NCBI RefSeq assembly: GCF_036826855.1
Contig: NZ_CP104578.1
Span: 6,940,501-7,004,500 of the forward strand
Direction: 5' to 3'
Length of the DNA: 64,000 nt
DNA from: Streptomyces sp. SJL17-4
GTDB taxonomy: Bacteria > Actinomycetota > Actinomycetes > Streptomycetales > Streptomycetaceae
Part shown: piece by piece, positions 17,757 through 26,207 of the stretch
How positions within the stretch are numbered: position 1 is the first letter of the stretch
Layout of the letters: every line of letters starts with the position of its first letter
Translations under genes and position numbers: made by a program
Notes under the pieces: model-generated
Seen by the model: only the letters and a program-made list of their open reading frames with translations
Database searches by the model: none
What the model was told of the DNA's origin: nothing

Positions 17757-19097
17757 ATGCAGCCCAATACCTTGCTCGACGCCCTGCTCGACGAAGCGGG
17801 CGTCTCTAACGCCGGCCTCGCCGCCCATGTGAACCGGGCCGGCCGGACCAGGGGCCTCACCCTGCGCTACGAACACACCGCCGTGGCCCGCTGGTTGAAG
17901 GGCCAGCGGCCGCGCGGACAGGTGCCGGACCTGATCTGCGAGGTGCTCGCCGCCCGGCTGCACCGGCAGGTGACCCTGGACGACATCGGCTTCGGCGTGC
18001 CCGACGGGCCCGTGCTCGCGGTCGGTTCGCCGCTCTCCGGGTTCGTGGAGCGCGCGGCCGCCCTGTGGCGGTCCGACGAGCAGCAGCGGCCGCACATAGT
18101 CGCCGCGCCCGCCGTGACGGGCACACCGGCCGTGATGCCCGTATGGGAGTGGGAGAACCCGCCGGAGGACGTGGACGTCTCCCGGATCGGCCGCACGACG
18201 GTCTCCGCCGCCGACATCACCGTGCTGAGCGCCGCCCGGACCCACTACGAGCAGATGTACCGCAAGACCGGGGGCGTCGCGACCCGCGCCCGGATCGTCG
18301 GCTTCCTCACCGCCGAGACGGCGCCGCTGCTGCGGGGCTCGTACAGCGACGCCCTCGGCCGTCGGCTGCACCGCGCCACCGGCGGACTCGTCGCGGTGGC
18401 CGGTATCTGCGCCTACGACGCCGACGCGCACGGTCTCGCCCAGCGCTACTTCCACCAGGCGCTGCGGCTCGCGAAGGCGAGCGGGGACCGGGGGCTCGGC
18501 GCCTATGTGATCGCGCTCCTCGTCAACCAGTCGCTGTTCATGGGGGAGTACCGGCAGGCGGTGGCGTTCGCGGAGGCGGCGCTGCGGGCGGCCGGGCGGC
18601 AGATCACTCCGGCGCTCGCCGCCGATCTGACGGCGATGCAGGCGAAGGCGTACGCGCATCTGGGCGACGGGGCGGCCGCGTTGGCCTGCATCCGGCGGGC
18701 CGAGGCCGCGGCCGAGCGGATCAGCCCGGGGGACGAGCCGGCCGAGACGGGTTACGTCCAGCCGGGGCTCGTCAACGTCCAGGTCGCCGAGGCCCTGCTC
18801 AGTCTGGGTGATCTCACCGCGGCCCATGAGCACGCGTCGATGGCGGTGGGGGCGCCCTCGCACGACCGGGGCCGGGTGCACCGGCTCGCCATGCTGTGTC
18901 AGATCGAGCTGCGCCAGGGGGAGGCGGACGGGGCGGCGCGGACGGCCGTGGAGATGACCGAGCGTGCGCGGGGGATGGAGTCGCGGCGGCTGCGCGACCG
19001 GCTGCGCCAGGTGCGGGAGCATCTTCTCGCCAGCGGCGGAGGCGATGCCCGGGAGGCGGCGGCGCTCATTGACGGGGCGCTGCGCGTTCCCCTGTGA
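17757..19097 (+). CDS. TPR-containing transcriptional regulator, Streptomyces type
   Basis: 446 residues. The first about 75 residues form a helix-turn-helix-like region (LRYEHTAVARWLKGQRPRG). The rest is all-helical TPR sequence with repeated Ala-rich helices, such as ALRLAKASGDRGLGAYVIAL and AMQAKAYAHLGDGAAALACI. This architecture is common in Streptomyces developmental and antibiotic regulators of the NsdA type. The ATG at 17757 was chosen because conserved sequence begins at LLDALLDEAGVSNAGLA; upstream in-frame codons are intergenic. Ligand and targets are unknown. The downstream NUDIX gene is close enough to be co-transcribed. Confidence 0.75.
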   Translation: MQPNTLLDALLDEAGVSNAGLAAHVNRAGRTRGLTLRYEHTAVARWLKGQRPRGQVPDLICEVLAARLHRQVTLDDIGFGVPDGPVLAVGSPLSGFVERAAALWRSDEQQRPHIVAAPAVTGTPAVMPVWEWENPPEDVDVSRIGRTTVSAADITVLSAARTHYEQMYRKTGGVATRARIVGFLTAETAPLLRGSYSDALGRRLHRATGGLVAVAGICAYDADAHGLAQRYFHQALRLAKASGDRGLGAYVIALLVNQSLFMGEYRQAVAFAEAALRAAGRQITPALAADLTAMQAKAYAHLGDGAAALACIRRAEAAAERISPGDEPAETGYVQPGLVNVQVAEALLSLGDLTAAHEHASMAVGAPSHDRGRVHRLAMLCQIELRQGEADGAARTAVEMTERARGMESRRLRDRLRQVREHLLASGGGDAREAAALIDGALRVPL

Positions 19098-19159
19098 GCC
19101 GCAAGCTGCTGCGATATTGCCACCAAACAAGCACCGACCAGTCGGAAGGTGGCAAGAAC

Positions 19160-19690
19160 GTGCAGTGGACGAAACTGAGCGAACGCTCTGTCTATGAGAA
19201 TCGCTGGTTCCAGGTGAACCTCGCGGACGTCGAACTCCCGGACGGCCGCCACCTCGACCACTATCTGATCCGGCTCCGTCCGGTCGCCGTCGCGACAGCC
19301 GTCAGCGAGGCCGACGAAGTCCTGATGCTCTGGCGCCATCGTTTCATCACCGACAGCTGGGGCTGGGAGCTGGCCGCAGGAGTCGTCGAGGACGGAGAGG
19401 AGATCGAAGCCGCCGCCGCCCGTGAGATGGAGGAGGAGACCGGCTGGCGGCCGGGGCCGCTGCGCCATCTCCTCACCGTCGAGCCGTCCAACGGCCTCAC
19501 CGACGCCCGTCACCACCTCTACTGGGCGGAGACGGCCACCTACACCGGACCGCCCGAGGACGCCTTCGAGTCCTCACGGCGGGCCTGGGTACCGCTGAAA
19601 CAGGTCCCCGACATGATCGCCCGGGGCGAGGTCCCGGCCGCGAACATGGCCGCCGGGCTGCTGATGCTCCACCATCTGCGCCTGGGCTGA
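19160..19690 (+). CDS. NUDIX hydrolase
   Basis: 176 residues. A canonical Nudix box, GX5EX7REXXEEXG, runs from GVVEDGEE through REMEEETGW (about residues 75-97) and binds the catalytic Mg2+. The protein resembles ADP-ribose pyrophosphatase-like members (ENRWFQVN, then ELPDGRHLDHY). I chose GTG 19160 (MQWTKLSE) because family sequence starts there and GGAAGGTGG lies upstream. An alternative GTG at 19094 overlaps the previous stop as GTGA and would add 22 residues. A bidirectional hairpin follows. Confidence 0.85.
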   Translation: MQWTKLSERSVYENRWFQVNLADVELPDGRHLDHYLIRLRPVAVATAVSEADEVLMLWRHRFITDSWGWELAAGVVEDGEEIEAAAAREMEEETGWRPGPLRHLLTVEPSNGLTDARHHLYWAETATYTGPPEDAFESSRRAWVPLKQVPDMIARGEVPAANMAAGLLMLHHLRLG

Positions 19691-19704
19691 GCAGCGCGGA
19701 AATG

Positions 19705-19744
19705 CCGGACGGCCCGTACCTGTGCGTGTGTACGGGCCGTCCGG
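19705..19744. terminator. Bidirectional hairpin terminator
   Basis: 15-bp perfect stem, CCGGACGGCCCGTAC (19705-19719) with its complement (19730-19744), between the NUDIX gene and the convergent dehydrogenase gene. Confidence 0.85.
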
Positions 19745-19756
19745 TGCCTGGGGGGA

Positions 19757-20629
19757 TCAGGGGTACGGGTAGAAGCCCGAGCCCGTCTTGCGGCCGAGCC
19801 GGCCCGCGTCCACCATGCGCTGGAGCAGCGGGGGAGCGGCGTACAGCGGCTCCTTGAACTCGGCGTACATCGAGTCGGCGATCGAGGCGATCGTGTCGAG
19901 GCCGATCAGGTCGGAGAGCTTCAGCGGGCCCATCGGGTGGGCGCAGCCGAACTCCATGCCGTTGTCGATGTCGTCGCGGCTCGCGATGCCCGACTCGAAC
20001 ATCCGGATCGCGGACAGCAGGTACGGCACGAGCAGCGCGTTGACCACGAAGCCCGAGCGGTCCTGCGCGCGGATCGCGTGCTTGCCGAGGGTCTTCTCCG
20101 CGAAGGCCTGGGCCCGGCTGATGGTGCCCTCGGAGGTGGTGAGGGCCGGGATCAGCTCGACGAGCTTCTGCACCGGGGCCGGGTTGAAGAAGTGGATGCC
20201 GATGACCTGGTCGGGGCGGGAGGTCGCCACGGCCAGCTTCACCAGCGGGATCGAGGACGTGTTCGAGGCCAGGATGGCGTCCGGGCGGGTCATCACCTGG
20301 TCGAGGACCTGGAAGATCTCGGTCTTGACCTGCTCGTTCTCCACGACCGCCTCGATGACGAGGTCGCGGTCGGCGAACTCGCCCAGGTCGGTGGTGAAGC
20401 TGAGGCGGGCGAGCGTCGCGTCCCGCTCCTCCTCGCTGATCTTGCCGCGTTCGGCGGCCTTCGCCAGCGAGTTGTAGAGCCGTGTGCGGCCGATCTCCAG
20501 CGCCTCGCCGGTGGTCTCGGCGACCCTCACCTCAAGGCCGCTCCGGGCACACACCTCTGCGATGCCCGCGCCCATCTGGCCGCAGCCCACCACTCCGACG
20601 CGCTCAATGTCGGCCATGGAGTCCGTCAC
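19757..20629 (-). CDS. 3-hydroxyacyl-CoA (3-hydroxybutyryl-CoA) dehydrogenase
   Basis: 290 residues. An N-terminal Rossmann domain with VGVVGCGQMGAGIAEV (NAD site) and the catalytic dyad region IGIHFFNPAPVQKLVELI is followed by the helical C-terminal domain with SGFVVNALLVPYL and FGCAHPMGPLKLSDLIGLD. It reversibly oxidises (S)-3-hydroxybutyryl-CoA to acetoacetyl-CoA in beta-oxidation or butyryl-CoA supply for polyketide starters. The length is that of the stand-alone short enzymes (Hbd/FadB2), with no hydratase domain. It is monocistronic, and the ATG gives MTDSMADIERV. Confidence 0.92.
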   Translation of the reverse strand: MTDSMADIERVGVVGCGQMGAGIAEVCARSGLEVRVAETTGEALEIGRTRLYNSLAKAAERGKISEEERDATLARLSFTTDLGEFADRDLVIEAVVENEQVKTEIFQVLDQVMTRPDAILASNTSSIPLVKLAVATSRPDQVIGIHFFNPAPVQKLVELIPALTTSEGTISRAQAFAEKTLGKHAIRAQDRSGFVVNALLVPYLLSAIRMFESGIASRDDIDNGMEFGCAHPMGPLKLSDLIGLDTIASIADSMYAEFKEPLYAAPPLLQRMVDAGRLGRKTGSGFYPYP

Positions 20630-20787
20630 CTCGTGCCTTTCGCTCTTCTCTGACGGCGGGGGCCCGTGCGATTCCGGTGCGTCCGCCTCGACCCCACGAC
20701 GTTACCGCTCATTAACCGATGATCGATCGTCCGGGGCGGGCATGCTGTCCCGGTGGGTGTGACGTATCCGACACAGGAGGGGTACAA

Positions 20788-22083
20788 GTGCGGCCTATCG
20801 GCAGAAGAGACCTCGTGACGGGAGCGGCCGCCGGGGCGGCGCTGGCCGTGACGGGCGGAGGCGTGGCGGCGGGCGCCGCAGCGGGAACGGGCGCGCGAGC
20901 GGCTGCCGGGACGGCCGCCGCCGCCGCGCCGGAGGGGCCCGCGGCGCCGGTCGCCCGCTCCGCGTTCCGCGGTGTGTGGATCGCCACGGTCTTCAACCGC
21001 GACTGGCCCTCCCGTACCGGGCTGACAGCGGAGGCGCAGCGTGCCGAGCTCCTCGCCCACCTGGACACCGCCGTCGAGCGCCGGCTCAACACGGTGGTCC
21101 TCCAGGTCCGGCCGGCCGCCGACGCGCTCTGGCCCTCGCCGTACGAACCGTGGACGGAGGTCCTCACCGGGACGCAGGGCCGCGACCCCGGCTGGGACCC
21201 GCTGGGCACGGCCGTGGAGGAGGCCCATGCGCGGGGGCTCGAACTGCACGCCTGGTTCAACCCGTACCGCGTGGCCCATCACCCGGACCCGGCCCGGCTC
21301 GTCGCCGACCATCCGGCCCGGCTCCACCCCGAGTGGGTGCTGCCGTACGGCGGGAAGCTGTACTACAACCCGGGGCTGCCCGAGGTCCGGCGGTTCACCC
21401 AGGACGCGATGCTGGACGCGCTGCGGCGCTACGACGTCGACGCCGTGCACTGGGACGACTACTTCTATCCGTACCCGGTGGCCGGGGAGGTCTTCGCCGA
21501 CGACGAGACGTACGCGCGGTACGGCGGGGACTTCCCCGACAAGGCGTCCTGGCGGCGGAACAACACCGACCTGCTGGTCTCGGAGATGGCGGCCCGGATC
21601 AAGGCCGTCAAGCCGCACGTGCCCTTCGGTGTGAGCCCCTTCGGGGTCTGGCGGAACATCGCCCAGGACCCGGAGGGCTCGGACACCGGGGCCGGGCTCG
21701 GCACCTACGACGACCTGTACGCCGACACCCGGAAGTGGATCCGGGAGGGCTGGATCGACTACGTCGTGCCGCAGCTGTACTGGCACATCGGTCTGCCCAC
21801 CGCCGACTACGCCACGCTGCTGCGCTGGTGGGACGCGGTGGTACGGGGCACCGGCGTCGATCTCTACATCGGCGAGGCGCTCTACAAGGCGGGCGATCCC
21901 GCCCAGCCCACGGCGTGGCAGGACCCCGAGGAGCTCTCACGCCATCTGGAACTCGCCGCCACCGCTCCGGCGGTCGGCGGGCACTGCTTCTTCGCCGCGA
22001 AAGAGGTCGCGGCGGATCCGATCGGGGCGATGGCCACCGTGGTGGCCGATCACTACCCGACCAGAGTCCGTCCGCCGCGGTGA
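20788..22083 (+). CDS. Tat-exported glycoside hydrolase-like protein (GHL10/DUF187 type)
   Basis: 431 residues. A twin-arginine signal (RRDLVTGAAAGAALAVTGGG) sits at the very N terminus, then an Ala-rich linker, then a TIM-barrel domain from SAFRGVWIATVFNRDWPS. Conserved barrel features include VLQVRPAADALWPS, HAWFNPYRV, VDAVHWDDYFYPYP and YVVPQLYWHIG. The family is glycosyl-hydrolase-like 10 (YngK type) and is thought to act on cell-wall or extracellular polysaccharide. GTG 20788 was chosen because AGGAGGGG lies 6 bases before it and the Tat motif follows. Confidence 0.85.
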   Translation: MRPIGRRDLVTGAAAGAALAVTGGGVAAGAAAGTGARAAAGTAAAAAPEGPAAPVARSAFRGVWIATVFNRDWPSRTGLTAEAQRAELLAHLDTAVERRLNTVVLQVRPAADALWPSPYEPWTEVLTGTQGRDPGWDPLGTAVEEAHARGLELHAWFNPYRVAHHPDPARLVADHPARLHPEWVLPYGGKLYYNPGLPEVRRFTQDAMLDALRRYDVDAVHWDDYFYPYPVAGEVFADDETYARYGGDFPDKASWRRNNTDLLVSEMAARIKAVKPHVPFGVSPFGVWRNIAQDPEGSDTGAGLGTYDDLYADTRKWIREGWIDYVVPQLYWHIGLPTADYATLLRWWDAVVRGTGVDLYIGEALYKAGDPAQPTAWQDPEELSRHLELAATAPAVGGHCFFAAKEVAADPIGAMATVVADHYPTRVRPPR

Positions 22084-22087
22084 CGGC

Positions 22088-22291
22088 TCAGCGCGCCCCC
22101 GCCTCCGGACGGTGGCGTACGACGGTGTCGGGGCCCGGAGACATCAGGGCCTCGTGGCCGTCGTCGTCGAACTTGACGCGGTACGGGGGCGTGCCGTTCT
22201 CCCCCAGTACCTGAAGTACCTCGGCCGTACGGTCGTGGTGACCGACGGTCCGTCCGTGCACCAGCAGTTTGTCGCCCACGTTCGCCTGCAT
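22088..22291 (-). CDS. DUF1918 domain small protein
   Basis: 67 residues, beginning MQANVGDKLLVHGRTVG, a small beta-barrel DUF1918 protein (SH3-like) common in actinobacteria and of unknown function. The ATG at 22291 has GAGGAG on the minus strand at 22301-22306. An upstream in-frame ATG at 22360 would add 23 residues without conservation. It is convergent with the GH-like gene, with only 4 bases between stops. Confidence 0.8.
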   Translation of the reverse strand: MQANVGDKLLVHGRTVGHHDRTAEVLQVLGENGTPPYRVKFDDDGHEALMSPGPDTVVRHRPEAGAR

Positions 22292-22402
22292 CGGGGTGAC
22301 CTCCTCGCGACCGGGCTTGTCCTGTTCGGGGCCTACGTCTGCCATTGTGGACCGGTTCACCCCGATCCGTCGCGCCGGTCCTGCTCCCGGCCCGCCGCCG
22401 GC

Positions 22403-23488
22403 TCAGCTCTTCGCCCGCTGCGTCACCGCGATGCAGACGAGCACGGCCACCGCCGCGAGCGGGGCGGCGAGCGGCAGGGTCTCGCCGAGCAGCACGACCG
22501 ACCAGACCAGGGTGAGGAGCGGCTGCGCGAGCTGGAGCTGGCTGGCCTTGGGGATGCCGATCGAGGCCATGCCCCGGTACCAGACGTACAGACCGAAGAA
22601 GGTCGAACCGGCCGCGACCCACACCAGGCCGATGACGCCGTGGGCGTTGAGATGGACCGGCTCCACGGAGAGCGCCACGGCCGAGCCGACGGCCATCAGC
22701 GGCAGGCAGAGGATCAGGGCCCAGCCGACGACGTGCCAGCCCGGCATGAGCCGTGCGAGACGGCCGCCCTCGGTGTAGCCGGCCGCGCACACGAGGAGCG
22801 CGCCGAACAGGTAGAGGTCGCCCCGCGACACGGCCCCGCCGCTCTGCTGGACCGTGAAGGCGAGCACGACGACCGCGCCCGACACGGCGGCGAACCAGAA
22901 GGTACGGGACGGCCGGCGCTTGGTCCGCAGCGCGGCGAAGGCCGCCGTGGTGAGCGGCAGCAGGCCGACGACCACGGCGGCGTGCGAGGTGGTGGAGGTC
23001 TGCAGGGCCAGGGTCGTCAGGAGCGGGAAGCCGATGACGACACCGCCGGCGACCACGGCGAGGCCCGCCCAGTGCCGGCGCTCCGGCAGCGGAACCCGGC
23101 CGACCAGGAGGAACACGCCCGCGATGAGGGCGGCGAGCGTGGAGCGCACGGCCACGAGCGACCAGGGGCCGAAGCTCTCCAGGCCCCAGACGGTCGACGG
23201 GAACGTGAGCGAGAAGGCGACCACACCGAGGGCCGAGAGCAGGGTGCCGCGGGGGAGCGGGTCGATACGGCTGTCGCTCGTGCCGGAAGGGGCGCCGAGG
23301 GCGGCCGCCGTCGAGCCGCCGCCGGTGCGTGAGGCGCTTCCGGTGCGGGCGGCCCCGTCGTGAGCGGCGGCCCTTCCGGTGCGGGTGGCTCCGTCGTGAG
23401 CGGCGGCCCCTCCGGGGCCCGCGGCGCTTTCGTCCGCCGTGGTGACCGCTATCGTCCTGGGGGCAGTAGCGCTATCCTGTGCTCTCAT
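22403..23488 (-). CDS. DMT-superfamily (EamA) transporter
   Basis: 361 residues. An unusual hydrophilic N terminus of about 75 residues contains a direct repeat (AAAHDGATRTGR / AAAHDGAARTGS). It is followed by about ten membrane segments in two EamA halves, such as LLSALGVVAFSLTFPSTVWGL and VIGLVWVAAGSTFFGLYVWY. Likely an exporter of a small metabolite or amino acid. The ATG at 23488 is the only start before the membrane domain that I can find, and it shares bases AT with the start of the divergent MocR gene. A minus-strand TACGCT (23494-23499) lies 5 bases upstream, suggesting leaderless transcription. The substrate is probably linked to the regulator's ligand. Confidence 0.85.
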   Translation of the reverse strand: MRAQDSATAPRTIAVTTADESAAGPGGAAAHDGATRTGRAAAHDGAARTGSASRTGGGSTAAALGAPSGTSDSRIDPLPRGTLLSALGVVAFSLTFPSTVWGLESFGPWSLVAVRSTLAALIAGVFLLVGRVPLPERRHWAGLAVVAGGVVIGFPLLTTLALQTSTTSHAAVVVGLLPLTTAAFAALRTKRRPSRTFWFAAVSGAVVVLAFTVQQSGGAVSRGDLYLFGALLVCAAGYTEGGRLARLMPGWHVVGWALILCLPLMAVGSAVALSVEPVHLNAHGVIGLVWVAAGSTFFGLYVWYRGMASIGIPKASQLQLAQPLLTLVWSVVLLGETLPLAAPLAAVAVLVCIAVTQRAKS

Positions 23489-23500
23489 GAGTGAGCGTAG
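23439..23500. promoter_or_regulatory. Overlapping divergent promoters and shared start (CATG)
   Basis: Bases 23486-23489 read CATG, so the minus-strand ATG (23486-23488) and plus-strand ATG (23487-23489) overlap by two bases. The plus-strand -10 TATCCT lies inside the exporter's coding DNA and the minus-strand -10 TACGCT lies inside the regulator's. A repeat of CGCTATC occurs at 23447 and 23470 and could be part of the MocR operator. Confidence 0.6.
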
Positions 23501-24923
23501 CAGTGTCGCAGAACTGGCGCATTCGTTGAGATCTGAGCTGAACCGCTACTCACCTGGTGGAAAGCTCCCGTCGAGTCGCGCCCTCGTCGAGCGCTACCGG
23601 GTCTCCCCGGTGACCGTCACCCGGGCCCTCGCGCAGCTCGCCGCCGAGGGGCTCGTCGTCACCCGCCCCGGCGCCGGCGCCTTCCGCGCCGAGCCCCGTA
23701 CCGCCACCCCCGCCACGGGCGACACCTCCTGGCAGGAGGTCGCCCTCAGCGCCGACACCGCCACCGAACTCGTCCCCCGGGCCGTCGACGCCTCCGGTGT
23801 CCTCGTCACCCTCGCCGCCCCGCCACCCGGCGTGATCGAATTCAACGGCGGCTACCTCCACCCCTCCCTCCAGCCGGAGCGGGCCCTCGCCGCCGCCCTC
23901 GCCCGCGCCGGACGCCGACCCGGCGCCTGGGGGCGGCCGCCCACCGACGGCCTGCCCGAGCTGCGCGAGTGGTTCGCCCGGGAGATCGGCGGCAGCATCA
24001 CCGCCGCCGACCTCCTCATCACCGCCGGCGGTCAGTCCGCCATCACCACCGCCCTGCGCGCCCTCGCCCCGCCCGGCACCCCCGTCCTCGTCGAGTCGCC
24101 GACCTACCCGGGCATGCTCGCCGTCGCCCGCGCCGCAGGGCTGCGCCCCGTCCCCGTCCCCGCCGACGCCGACGGGGTCCGTCCCGAGCTCCTCGAAGCC
24201 GCGTTCCGCGCCACCGGCGCCCGCGTCTTCGTCTGCCAGCCGCTCTTCCAGAACCCGACCGGGGCGGTCCTCGGCCCCGAGCGGCGCCGCGAGGTGCTCC
24301 GTATCGCCCGCGCCGCCGGAGCCTTCGTCGTCGAGGACGACTTCGCCCGCCGGCTCGCCCACGACGACGCGCCGCCGCTCCCCGCTCCGCTCGCCGCCGA
24401 GGACCCCGACGGCGTCGTCGTCCACGTCTGCTCCCTCACCAAGGCCACCTCGCCGAGCCTGCGGGTCGGCGCCCTCGCCGCCCGCGGCCCCGTCCTGGAA
24501 CGCCTCCGCGCCATCCAGGTCGTCGACAGCTTCTTCGTCCCCCGGCCGCTCCAGGAGGCCGCGCTCGAACTCGTCGGCTCGCCCGCCTGGCACCGGCACC
24601 TGCGGGCCGTCGCCCAGGAACTCAAGAGCCGTCGGGACCTGCTGAGCGGAGCCCTCGCCCACCGGCTGCCCACGTTCGGCCTGCCGCACATCCCGTACGG
24701 CGGCTACCACCTCTGGCTCCGGCTCCCCGACGGCGTCCCGGAGGCGGAGCTGCTCGCCGCGGCCCTGCGGGCCGGTGTCGCCGCGGCTCCCGGCCGCCCG
24801 TACTTCTGCGCCGAACCCCCCGCCGGGCACATCCGGCTGAGTTTCGCGGGTGTCGCGGGCCCCACGGAGATCGCGGAGGGCGTGCGCCGCCTGCGGACGG
24901 CGGTCGACGAGCTCACCGCCTGA
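23487..24923 (+). CDS. MocR-type GntR/aminotransferase transcriptional regulator
   Basis: 478 residues. An N-terminal GntR winged helix (KLPSSRALVERYRVSPVTVTRALAQLA) is joined by a linker to a fold-type I aminotransferase domain (from about 140). PLP-binding features are ITAGGQSAI, ESPTYPG, QPLFQNPTGAVL and the Schiff-base Lys in SLTKATSPSLRVG. MocR proteins use PLP or a PLP adduct as signal and usually control the divergent gene, here the DMT exporter. The ATG at 23487 is preceded by TATCCT (23473-23478), so the mRNA is near-leaderless. Confidence 0.9.
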   Translation: MSERSSVAELAHSLRSELNRYSPGGKLPSSRALVERYRVSPVTVTRALAQLAAEGLVVTRPGAGAFRAEPRTATPATGDTSWQEVALSADTATELVPRAVDASGVLVTLAAPPPGVIEFNGGYLHPSLQPERALAAALARAGRRPGAWGRPPTDGLPELREWFAREIGGSITAADLLITAGGQSAITTALRALAPPGTPVLVESPTYPGMLAVARAAGLRPVPVPADADGVRPELLEAAFRATGARVFVCQPLFQNPTGAVLGPERRREVLRIARAAGAFVVEDDFARRLAHDDAPPLPAPLAAEDPDGVVVHVCSLTKATSPSLRVGALAARGPVLERLRAIQVVDSFFVPRPLQEAALELVGSPAWHRHLRAVAQELKSRRDLLSGALAHRLPTFGLPHIPYGGYHLWLRLPDGVPEAELLAAALRAGVAAAPGRPYFCAEPPAGHIRLSFAGVAGPTEIAEGVRRLRTAVDELTA

Positions 24924-25034
24924 GCGCCGACGGAGGGCCGCGCGGGGGAGCCGTTGGGCGCCCGCGCGGCCCGGGCACCCCCGGCCCGGGCAAATTCACC
25001 TGACAAGCCCAGGTGTCACTGGAACGCTTCGGAC

Positions 25035-25487
25035 ATGAGCGACACCACCGCCACGGACACCCCCGTCATGCACGGGGCGTACGAGATCTCAGCCGACCCC
25101 GCCCGGATCGACGCCACCCGGGTGCACCACTGGCTGTCCACGGACTCCTACTGGGCACACGGCCGACCTCGGGAGAAGCAGGACCGGGCCATCGCGGGCT
25201 CGCTCAACCTCGGTGCCTACGACCGGGAGACCGGCGAGATGGCCGCCTACGCGCGCGTCGTCACCGACTACGCCACCTTCGCCTGGCTCTGCGACGTCTA
25301 CGTCGACCGCCCGGCCCGCGGCACCGGCCTCGGCACGGCGCTCGTCGCCGCCGTCCGCGACCACCTCGCGCCGTACGGACTGCGCCGCATCATGCTCGCC
25401 ACCGCCGACGCGCACGGCGTGTACGAGAAGGTGGGTTTCACGCCACTGCAGAATCCGGACAAGTGGATGGCTCTCGGGCAGCAGTGA
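25035..25487 (+). CDS. GNAT-family N-acetyltransferase
   Basis: 150 residues. The acetyl-CoA-binding motif A is seen as VYVDRPARGTGLGTALVAAV, followed by motif B HGVYEKVGFTPL. The N-terminal segment VHHWLSTDSYWAHGRP resembles small GNAT proteins with unknown substrates (YjhQ/AttT-like). The ATG at 25035 is the first Met of the domain. Monocistronic. Confidence 0.85.
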   Translation: MSDTTATDTPVMHGAYEISADPARIDATRVHHWLSTDSYWAHGRPREKQDRAIAGSLNLGAYDRETGEMAAYARVVTDYATFAWLCDVYVDRPARGTGLGTALVAAVRDHLAPYGLRRIMLATADAHGVYEKVGFTPLQNPDKWMALGQQ

Positions 25488-25556
25488 ACCGGAGCCCCTC
25501 CGGCCCCGGGGAATGACCCCTTGACCTGCGGAGCCTTCGGCCTCACGATCGCGCCC

Positions 25557-26132
25557 ATGAGTCTTAGGGTGACGCTCGTCACGGCGGCACGCAGCTCCTC
25601 CCTGCTCGCCGAACGCTTCGACGACGACCGGCCACTGGACGAGGCCGGGTGGTACGAGGTGCAGCAGGCCGCGCCCGCGCTCATCCCGCTCGGCGCGGCC
25701 GAACTGCGCTACTGCTCCCCGACCCCGCGCAGCCGCGCCACCGGCACCGCCCTCGGCTACGCCCCCCTCGCCCAGCCCGCGCTCCGCGACTGCGACATGG
25801 GCCGCTGGCGCGGCCTGACCCTCGCCGAGGTCGCCGCCCTCGAACCGGCCGCCGTCGACGCCTGGCTCACCGACGCCCGCGCCGCCCCGCACGGCGGCGA
25901 ACCCCTCCTCGCCTTCATCACCCGGATAGGGAACTGGCTCGACACCCGCCCCGCCGACGACGGCGAGATCGTCGCCGTCGCCGAACCCTCCGTCGTACGG
26001 GCCGCCCTCGTGTACGCCCTGAAGGCGCCGCCCGCCACGTATTGGAACGTCGACGTGCGCCCCCTCTCCACCGTCACCCTCACCGGCCGCCCCGGCCTCT
26101 GGCACCTCCAGCTCGACGCGGCCCTGCGCTGA
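25557..26132 (+). CDS. Histidine-phosphatase-fold protein lacking the RHG motif
   Basis: 191 residues. The downstream part fits the phosphoglycerate-mutase-like fold: LRYCSPTPRSRATG, CDMGRWRGLTLAEV and IVAVAEPSVVRAALV. The catalytic RHG(E/N) motif that should open the domain is replaced by TAARSSSLL, and the second active-site His in the C-terminal G-H-G region is replaced by AEPS. It is therefore probably not an acid phosphatase. TTGACC (25521-25526), 17 bases, then CACGAT and a 7-base gap precede the ATG, so the message may be leaderless. Confidence 0.75.
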   Translation: MSLRVTLVTAARSSSLLAERFDDDRPLDEAGWYEVQQAAPALIPLGAAELRYCSPTPRSRATGTALGYAPLAQPALRDCDMGRWRGLTLAEVAALEPAAVDAWLTDARAAPHGGEPLLAFITRIGNWLDTRPADDGEIVAVAEPSVVRAALVYALKAPPATYWNVDVRPLSTVTLTGRPGLWHLQLDAALR

Positions 26133-26207
26133 ACGAAGCCGACGCGGCCGCCGGCGAACACGTCGCGGGGGGAGAGACCGCCCCCGACCGGCTAGCCTGA
26201 GAGCACG

